From a virus, in IMG/VR virus record IMGVR_UViG_3300023243_000565, positions 1 to 21,346 of that record: a stretch of DNA of 21,346 nt. One strand, given 5' to 3'. How positions within the stretch are numbered: position 1 is the first letter of the stretch; every line of letters starts with the position of its first letter. Under the pieces are notes generated by a model. That model worked only from the letters and a program-made list of their open reading frames with translations. It made no database searches and had not been told where the DNA came from. This document shows, piece after piece, positions 15,490-21,346 of the stretch. The translations under genes and the position numbers were made by a program.

Positions 15490-18400
15490 ATGAACGAAGA
15501 AGCTTTTGAATATGCTTACAGTCTTTTTACTCAAGATGGATATACAGGAACAATAGATGATTACAGGTCTTTAGTATCTAGCGATACTGATGCTGTATCT
15601 CATTCTTATGAGTTATTTAAAAAAGATAAATACTCAGGTTCAAGAGAGGATTTTGAGCAATTGTTAAAACCTGAAAAAAAAAATCAAGTCGACACCGTGG
15701 AGGAAACTTCAGATGGGGTGGAGGAAGTTACGGAATCGTTACAAAAAAATGGATCTTCGGATTCTTTAGGTCAAGAAGATAATGTACCTAAAATAAAAGT
15801 AGAGCAAGATGTAATTACTGATAGTTCTATAAATGGTATTGATGTAGAAAAACAAGACTTTGATAAATTTGTAAGTGATGAAGAGGAGATAAAGAAACAA
15901 ACTGAAGACCCATTTTCTTATTCTATGAATATTGTAGATGAGGCTTTAATAAATGGTAGCGAGGAGAATGCTGTTCCTTTAATGAATTATCACTTTAATC
16001 AATATGGTTTTAAATTTAAAGAGTCAGATATACTTGGTGATGGTATGGTTGTTAGTTCAGCATCACTTGATGAGAATGGAAAAAGAAAAGAACTTAGAGT
16101 AAACCTTGACCCATTTTCTGGATTTGGAGACAAGGAAGAGAAGGAAGCATTACAGAATTTTTTAAACGAGAACAAAGAAAACAGCAGGAAACTTCAGTCT
16201 GCTGAGAAAGGATACGCTAATTTAGAAAGAAAAATTACTGACCAAAAAGGAATAGACTCCTCATTAAATTCACTTAATACCAAAGCAAATGTTTTTCGGC
16301 AAGAAGTGCAAGGATGGTTAAAAGGTAACGCTGAGTTAAAAAAAAGAACAGAGTTTTTCGATGGATTATCTCAAGACGAAATAAATGACCCTAAAATAAG
16401 AGATGCTTTTAACTTATACATATCAGATACCAATAAGTCAGAAGCATTAAAGAAAAAAATATTAGCTACTGAATCTGAATTAAGGGATTCGGGTAGAGCT
16501 TTAGACCAAACAATGGGGCGTTATTCTGAGATGAAATCTGCTTCAGGAAACATGTCATCAGCTTCTTTGAATGCTATATGGTCTGGAATTGGAAGGATGG
16601 GTTCAAGTGCAATGAATTATGTCACTGACTTTATTGTAAACACAGGAGAGTTTGGAGGCGCAAGTCCTATAGGTTACAAGAAATTGTATATGGATACAGC
16701 GAAGAAAATGTTTGCGACAAAGAAATCTGACGATATACACGACTTAGAAACTCCTAACGAAAACAACGAAACAAGTAAAGGTAAGTGGAATAGTTATCTT
16801 GAAAATTTAACTGACGAGCAAAAAGACAAAGTAAGCGCTAAGACTAAAGATATTTTAGCAAAGGATAGAAAGTTTGACATCTACGACTTTAATGAAGATG
16901 GAGGTGCTGATTTAAAAGAGATTCCATCAGGAAGTAGATACTCTGATTACGCTAGAAAACAAAATGTAAAAAATCTTAGTAAGGACTCAATGGTAGAGCT
17001 TGCTAGAACGGCTCCTGTAAAATCATTTGGTGATGACGATGCCAGTGTAGAGTACAGCGACTTAGTGAAAGAAGGTTTTTGGGGAGGAGCGTACCTTGGA
17101 TTAATGGAATCGTTACCAGCTATGGCAGGCCCTTCGGGAAAAGCAGGTTTAGTAATGAGGACAGCTTCTATGTTTGGTCAAGTTTCTGACCACGTAAACG
17201 AAGAGATGTTTAAGAATCCTGAATTTGCAGATATTTCTGAGAACGAAAAACTAACTGTTGCTATTCCTTTAGGTATAACTGTAGGTGTTCTTGAGACTAT
17301 TGGTTTTAGGAATGTAGTGCAACAAAAAGGACTTATCAATAAGGTTTTATTAAAAGCTATAGGAAAGTATACTGGAGCAAAACAAGTGTCTAAGAGAGGG
17401 TTTACGGACGTTGTTCGTCAAGAGGTTGACGGAATGTTAGCTCGTGGTGTCCTTACCTTGGCTGCTGGTGGTGTTGCTGAATTTGAAACAGGTGCTGCAC
17501 AAGAGATTGCGGATATTGGTATAAAAGCTATATACAATGGTGCTAAAGAGAAGGATATGTTTCAGACTCCTGAAAGTATCAAGGATGGAATAAACCAAGT
17601 TCTTAAAGCAGGTGCGCAAGAGATGGTTGGTGGCTGGATAATGAGTACTCCTGGAGCAATGATAAACGCTGCTACTTCTAAGGATTTTACTCGTTTAGAT
17701 AATGGTGTGTTCGAGGTTTTTGAGGATATGATAGATGATGGTACTTCTACCAAGTTGATAAACATAAAATTAAAAGAGCAAATAAACGCAGGTGTAATTA
17801 CTGCCAGTGAAGCAAAAGAGCAAGAAGCTATTTTTAATAAGTTAAAAGGAGTCTACACTCAGATTCCTAGTGACTATTCTACAGATCAAAAAAAGAAAGC
17901 TTTAGGTCTATTGTTGAATAGACAAGGTTTAGAGCAATCTATAGAAGGTAAAGATGATGCTACGGTTAAGCCAGTAAAAAGAAAAATTGATGAGATAAAC
18001 GATTTACTTGAGGAAATAAGTAATAATGCTTACGAATCTAATGAGGCAACTACTGTAGGTCGTGTTGAGGAGGACGAGATTATTGATGAAGAAATTAAAT
18101 TAGAAACACCAAACCCAGAAAAAGATGGAATACAAGAGCAAGGCACAGATGGAGTGGATGCAAAAGAACCTACCGGAAGTAGCGAGGAGATCGAACCAGG
18201 AACCACAGATGACAGAACTACCGGAAAGAGTGATACCGAAATCGAAAACGAAAGCAGGGAAAAGGCCGAGAAGGAAATAGAAGTACTAGAGTTTAAGGAG
18301 AAAGATTTACAAGTAAAGTTAAAAGAAATAGCACAGAACGGAACTTCTCCTGAGACTGAAAACGGTCAATTATTTGATAAGGTTTCAGATGAATTGATTG

Positions 18401-21346
18401 AAGTAATTTCTGAAATTAAAAAAGCAAAAGATAATTTATTAAATCAAAAAGAAAATAAGGAGGTTGCAGAAATTGAAGAGGATATAGATGTTGTTGAAAT
18501 TAAACCTACAAAAAAACTTAAGAACGATTTTAAAAACAATAAGCTTAGCTATTTTGACAGAGTCGGAATGCTTTTTGCTATTGCAATAAAAAAGAAGAAC
18601 AAGAAAAAGTTAACTAGTTTTGAGGATACACTTTTCTCTAGCTCAGATTCTGCTTTAGTTAATGATATTCTTATTGAGGTAGATGAACGTGCAAGTTCTC
18701 AGTCACAAAGAAGACCATATGTAAAACCTGATTTTGATGTATTAGGAAAGAATCAAGAGGAACAAGACCAGCAAGAGGCAGAGGATTTTGATGCGTTATT
18801 AAATCCTGATTCAAAAGTAGAGTCAGACATTGATAATCTTCCTACAGCAGAGCTTGAGTTAATGAATGGTGAGACTGTTAAAATCAATCAAGAATCCAAG
18901 AACCTCGTCTTTACAAAGAAAGGAAAGGATGCTTCTACAGGTACAGATCTTACTACTAAGATTTTAAAGCAGGCGCAACAAGCAGCCAAAGCTATTGCAA
19001 AAATATTTCCAAGTATCACAATAATGGTGCATAGGGATAGTGAAATATATGACACTCTAGACCCTGATAAAAATTCTAGAGGACTATATGACCCTGCAAC
19101 AAACACTGTTCACATAAATTTAACCAATGGTAAGGCAGACTCAAAAACTGTTGCTCACGAGGTGTTTCATGCAGTGTTGCTTAACAAGTTAAAAATGAAC
19201 AATAAGGCAGCAATTGCTGCTACTAAGAAAATGGTTCAAGCCTTGTCTAGGTCAAAAACTTTAGACAAGAATACTAGAATAGCTTTAAAGAATTTTGCAT
19301 CAAACTATGATACGGAGGTTCAGAACGAAGAAACTCTTGCTGAGATTATAGGAATGATTTCTGATAACTACTTAAAGTTAGAGCCTTCATCAAAAACAAT
19401 TGTACGTAAGTGGATCGAAAAGATTGCTGATAAACTTGGTTTAGAAATAGGTCAATCTGAGAATGATGTAGTGGATTTGCTTAATGTAATTGCCAGTAAA
19501 GTAATGACAGGTACTGTTATTAGTGATGGTGACTTATCTTTTTTAGATAATTTCGAAGGAGGTAAAGATGTTAAAAATCCAATTAACGCATTAAAGAAAA
19601 GTATTGTTGGTAATTTTGAAATATCTTATACTGAAGACTCAAAAATTACAGACTACTTAAAGAATAAAAAAAGTACAGAGAAAAGAATTACTCAACCTGT
19701 GGATTTGGAATTTATGAGAGGATTAAGTTCCGCTCTTCAGTCTCCGGACGATATGATGGTTGGTCAACTTAAATACAAGGGTAAAGTTATTTTTGAAGGA
19801 CAAGGCGGTATATTTTTTGTAACAAAGTTTGGTGCAGTATGGGCGTCTGGTGACGTAAAAACAGCAAAAACTTTGGCAGACATGATAAATAGAAGTGTCA
19901 AAGAGAATGGAGGAAAAAGAGGTTTTTTAACTTTAACAAAAGGAACTGATGCAAAATTAGTTAGTAGTGCTTCTGGTGTCAACTCTACTTTAGCTATACT
20001 TGAAACAATGCTTGACGAAGGGTTGATTACACCAAGCGCTTTTAGGTCTGCTATTTCCACTACTGTCAGTAAGGCTGGAGGTAAAATAAACTTAAGACAA
20101 AGTGCGAAGGATTTAAAAACAGACGTTGATAAGTATTTTTCTGATTCAACTACAAGTACTTTTGCAAAGAGAGGAGTTGTTGTAAATAATATAGTTACTG
20201 AATTAGCTAAATCATTAAAAGCAGATAAGGCAGCTAAGGTAAAAATAATTGAGTTCTTAGGTGGAGATACTTCTAAAGGTCTTGGTGCTGGTGTTACAGC
20301 TAAATCACAATCATTAGTGGATTTAATAGCAAAGGTTGTTGGCGAAAAGCTCGTGAAAGGACTTAATACTGGAGATGTTTATGCTGTTATAGAAGTTGAA
20401 GGTGAGGTCGAAGCTGTCAAGGGAGACCATAAATCATACAAGGGGTTTATAAAACAAAAGAACGGAAATCCACCAATACTACATCTTATTCAAAAGAGAG
20501 AACATGGTCGTGAATACATTACAAGAGATTCAGGAAAAGTTTATACCGGCCCTGCTGTAGCAACAAATGAATTTGTAACATATAATCTTTCAAAAAATAT
20601 TAACTCAAAAAACGAGTTAACTCTTAGAAAGCAAAAAACAATAAAAGACAATGGAAAACCAACAACAAAAGAAGGAAACAGAAAATTCAATGAGCCACTA
20701 CAGGACGCAACAACAATTGCGAATAGAGTTGCAGAGAGAACGGGCATTAATTATGAAGAAGCTACAAGAATCGAAAAACTAGATATTGACAGGGCTAGGG
20801 AGATTGCTCAAATTTTTGAACAAACAGAACCAAACCCAAACGATAAAGATGTTAAAGAATCTTACGAAGCTTTAATTGATGAGACTATAGTTCAGTATGA
20901 AGAAATACTAGACGGTGGTTACTTGATTGAAATAAATAATGATGAGCCTTACCTGAACTCTAATAAGATGATTGATGACTTACGTCAAAAGAAAAATATG
21001 AGAATATTTTCTACTGAGGCAGGTTTTGGTGATGGGAAAATAACTGATGCGGAGAGAGCAGCAAATCCATTATTAGCAAAGACAAAATTCAAAGATAAAA
21101 ACGGAGTGCCATTATTAGCTAATGACATCTTTAGGTTTGTTCACGACTTTTTTGGACATGCGAAGATGGGTAATGGTTTTGGGCCTATTGGTGAAGAAAA
21201 TGCCTGGAACGTACACTCTAGAATGTACACTGAATTAGCAAGGGGTGCAATGACAACTGAAACTAGGGGTCAAAACTCTTGGGTTAATTTTTCAGGAGCA
21301 AATAAAGATGCATTTATATTAAGAGATGCCGCTAGAAAACTTAGAA
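15490..21346 (+). CDS. Giant multidomain virion cargo protein (3' end outside window)
   Basis: Translated by hand, the frame is open from ATG 15490 to the right edge: 1952 codons without a stop, five bases after the previous gene. Parts in order: a tandem repeat at residues 9-59; a charged N-terminal region; a Gly/Ala-rich hydrophobic region with segments near 531-555, 588-606 and 649-677, including AEFETGAAQEIADIG; an acidic Glu-rich linker (about 838-997); a zincin-type peptidase domain with HEVFH (H1223, E1224, H1227) and possible third ligand in NEETLAEIIG (E1281 or E1285); an alpha/beta region (about 1398-1700) with FMRGLSSALQS, GGIFFVTKFGAVWASGD, FLTLTKG, GDVYAVIEVEG and HKSYKGF; then a domain with HDFFGH (H1885, D1886, H1890), FGPIGEENAW and TTETRGQNSW. 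The layout fits polyvalent phage proteins carried in the head and injected to modify the host. Activities are inferred from motifs; the C-terminus is unseen. Confidence 0.85.
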   Translation, partial: MNEEAFEYAYSLFTQDGYTGTIDDYRSLVSSDTDAVSHSYELFKKDKYSGSREDFEQLLKPEKKNQVDTVEETSDGVEEVTESLQKNGSSDSLGQEDNVPKIKVEQDVITDSSINGIDVEKQDFDKFVSDEEEIKKQTEDPFSYSMNIVDEALINGSEENAVPLMNYHFNQYGFKFKESDILGDGMVVSSASLDENGKRKELRVNLDPFSGFGDKEEKEALQNFLNENKENSRKLQSAEKGYANLERKITDQKGIDSSLNSLNTKANVFRQEVQGWLKGNAELKKRTEFFDGLSQDEINDPKIRDAFNLYISDTNKSEALKKKILATESELRDSGRALDQTMGRYSEMKSASGNMSSASLNAIWSGIGRMGSSAMNYVTDFIVNTGEFGGASPIGYKKLYMDTAKKMFATKKSDDIHDLETPNENNETSKGKWNSYLENLTDEQKDKVSAKTKDILAKDRKFDIYDFNEDGGADLKEIPSGSRYSDYARKQNVKNLSKDSMVELARTAPVKSFGDDDASVEYSDLVKEGFWGGAYLGLMESLPAMAGPSGKAGLVMRTASMFGQVSDHVNEEMFKNPEFADISENEKLTVAIPLGITVGVLETIGFRNVVQQKGLINKVLLKAIGKYTGAKQVSKRGFTDVVRQEVDGMLARGVLTLAAGGVAEFETGAAQEIADIGIKAIYNGAKEKDMFQTPESIKDGINQVLKAGAQEMVGGWIMSTPGAMINAATSKDFTRLDNGVFEVFEDMIDDGTSTKLINIKLKEQINAGVITASEAKEQEAIFNKLKGVYTQIPSDYSTDQKKKALGLLLNRQGLEQSIEGKDDATVKPVKRKIDEINDLLEEISNNAYESNEATTVGRVEEDEIIDEEIKLETPNPEKDGIQEQGTDGVDAKEPTGSSEEIEPGTTDDRTTGKSDTEIENESREKAEKEIEVLEFKEKDLQVKLKEIAQNGTSPETENGQLFDKVSDELIEVISEIKKAKDNLLNQKENKEVAEIEEDIDVVEIKPTKKLKNDFKNNKLSYFDRVGMLFAIAIKKKNKKKLTSFEDTLFSSSDSALVNDILIEVDERASSQSQRRPYVKPDFDVLGKNQEEQDQQEAEDFDALLNPDSKVESDIDNLPTAELELMNGETVKINQESKNLVFTKKGKDASTGTDLTTKILKQAQQAAKAIAKIFPSITIMVHRDSEIYDTLDPDKNSRGLYDPATNTVHINLTNGKADSKTVAHEVFHAVLLNKLKMNNKAAIAATKKMVQALSRSKTLDKNTRIALKNFASNYDTEVQNEETLAEIIGMISDNYLKLEPSSKTIVRKWIEKIADKLGLEIGQSENDVVDLLNVIASKVMTGTVISDGDLSFLDNFEGGKDVKNPINALKKSIVGNFEISYTEDSKITDYLKNKKSTEKRITQPVDLEFMRGLSSALQSPDDMMVGQLKYKGKVIFEGQGGIFFVTKFGAVWASGDVKTAKTLADMINRSVKENGGKRGFLTLTKGTDAKLVSSASGVNSTLAILETMLDEGLITPSAFRSAISTTVSKAGGKINLRQSAKDLKTDVDKYFSDSTTSTFAKRGVVVNNIVTELAKSLKADKAAKVKIIEFLGGDTSKGLGAGVTAKSQSLVDLIAKVVGEKLVKGLNTGDVYAVIEVEGEVEAVKGDHKSYKGFIKQKNGNPPILHLIQKREHGREYITRDSGKVYTGPAVATNEFVTYNLSKNINSKNELTLRKQKTIKDNGKPTTKEGNRKFNEPLQDATTIANRVAERTGINYEEATRIEKLDIDRAREIAQIFEQTEPNPNDKDVKESYEALIDETIVQYEEILDGGYLIEINNDEPYLNSNKMIDDLRQKKNMRIFSTEAGFGDGKITDAERAANPLLAKTKFKDKNGVPLLANDIFRFVHDFFGHAKMGNGFGPIGEENAWNVHSRMYTELARGAMTTETRGQNSWVNFSGANKDAFILRDAARKLR
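15514..15666 (+). repeat. Tandem 30-residue repeat at N-terminus of the giant protein
   Basis: Residues 9-29 (AYSLFTQDGYTGTIDDYRSL...) and 39-59 (SYELFKKDKYSGSREDFEQL...) share the pattern [AS]Y-x-L-F-x-x-D-x-Y-[TS]-G-[TS]-x-x-D-[YF]-x-x-L at a period of exactly 30 residues. I recall this type of motif at the N-termini of large proteins in Bacteroidetes phages. It may be a small docking or packaging tag. The DNA has diverged well beyond direct repeat level. Confidence 0.75.
18106..18300 (+). other. T-poor, purine-rich linker-coding segment
   Basis: In 18121-18300 I count 19 T in 180 bases (about 11%), far below the surrounding sequence, with unusual ACC, ATC, GCC and CGA/CCA use (ACCGGA occurs twice). 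It encodes an acidic, Glu/Gly/Thr/Asp-rich, probably disordered linker between the hydrophobic part and the peptidase part. I found no alternative long frame within it. Confidence 0.55.
19156..19170 (+). other. HEVFH zinc-peptidase motif within the giant gene
   Basis: HEVFH fits HExxH, the zinc-binding and catalytic motif of zincin metallopeptidases. It is preceded by a strand-like segment (NTVHINLTNG) and a helix start (KTVAHE). About 53-58 residues downstream, EETLAEIIG supplies a Glu in a helix as in gluzincin-type families. Motif is seen; activity is inferred. Confidence 0.68.
21142..21159 (+). other. HDFFGH putative metal site within the giant gene
   Basis: HDFFGH fits H-[DE]-[LIVF]-[LIVMFY]-G-H, the core of the signature holding two iron-ligand histidines of aromatic amino acid hydroxylases. 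Further acidic residues lie at E1902/E1903, E1915 and E1924. The flanking text (NDIFRFV before, FGPIGEENAW and TTETRGQNSW after) is what I recall as a conserved phage domain without known function. Relationship to the hydroxylases is a hypothesis. Confidence 0.45.

Noticed and set aside
17437-20747. Several short minus-strand genes in the last 4 kb
   Set aside because: The plus frame from 15490 is open through this whole stretch with domain motifs, so the minus-strand frames are shadows.
1-21346. tRNA genes, CRISPR arrays, integrase, attachment sites, insertion sequences
   Set aside because: No gap is longer than about 80 bases, none folds as a cloverleaf or holds spaced repeats, and no gene resembles a recombinase or transposase.

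Overview
The window reads as part of the virion-structure module of an AT-rich, tailed, podovirus-like phage that infects a Bacteroidetes (probably marine flavobacterial) host. It is most like the crAss-like phages and their uncultured marine relatives. This rests on gene order and on remembered family motifs, not on any search. The order is scaffold, major capsid protein, small head protein, two ring/adaptor proteins, giant muzzle (tail nozzle) protein, then internal cargo proteins. Translation starts follow A-rich leaders with no clear Shine-Dalgarno, and two short gaps contain TATATTTG, a match to the Bacteroidetes -7 consensus TAnnTTTG. All genes lie on the + strand and are packed tightly. 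There are no RNA genes, CRISPR arrays, insertion sequences or integration genes. No gap between genes exceeds about 80 bases.

Layout: 1-713 is the 3' part of a scaffold-like gene entering from the left. 735-2192 is the major capsid protein, followed by a perfect 9-bp hairpin terminator. 2266-3018 is a small conserved head-module gene of unknown role, followed by a second strong terminator and a candidate promoter. 3098-4072 and 4073-4996 are two ring/adaptor-type proteins. 4998-9806 is a 1602-aa muzzle/stabilisation protein, continued by two further genes (9807-11303 and 11324-12142) that look like its detached C-terminal domains. A GNAT-like gene (12163-12573) sits between the tail and cargo genes. 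12575-13420 and 13427-15484 encode likely internal virion proteins.

The last gene, 15490 to the right edge, is a giant open frame of at least 1952 codons still open at the edge. I translated it by hand. It has a tandem repeat at the N-terminus, a glycine-rich hydrophobic middle, an acidic linker written in unusually T-poor DNA, an HEVFH zinc-peptidase motif, a conserved-looking alpha/beta region, and an HDFFGH domain whose motif recalls the iron site of aromatic amino acid hydroxylases. It is best read as a large virion cargo protein delivered into the host with several enzyme-like domains.

How the genes would work together: scaffold and capsid protein build the head. The ring proteins join portal to tail. 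The muzzle family closes the tail barrel and probably contacts the cell surface. The cargo proteins are packed inside and ejected with the DNA. The main points for a second look are the split, modular, cysteine-rich muzzle, with its first break exactly at a repeat boundary, and the two putative metal-site domains of the giant cargo protein.
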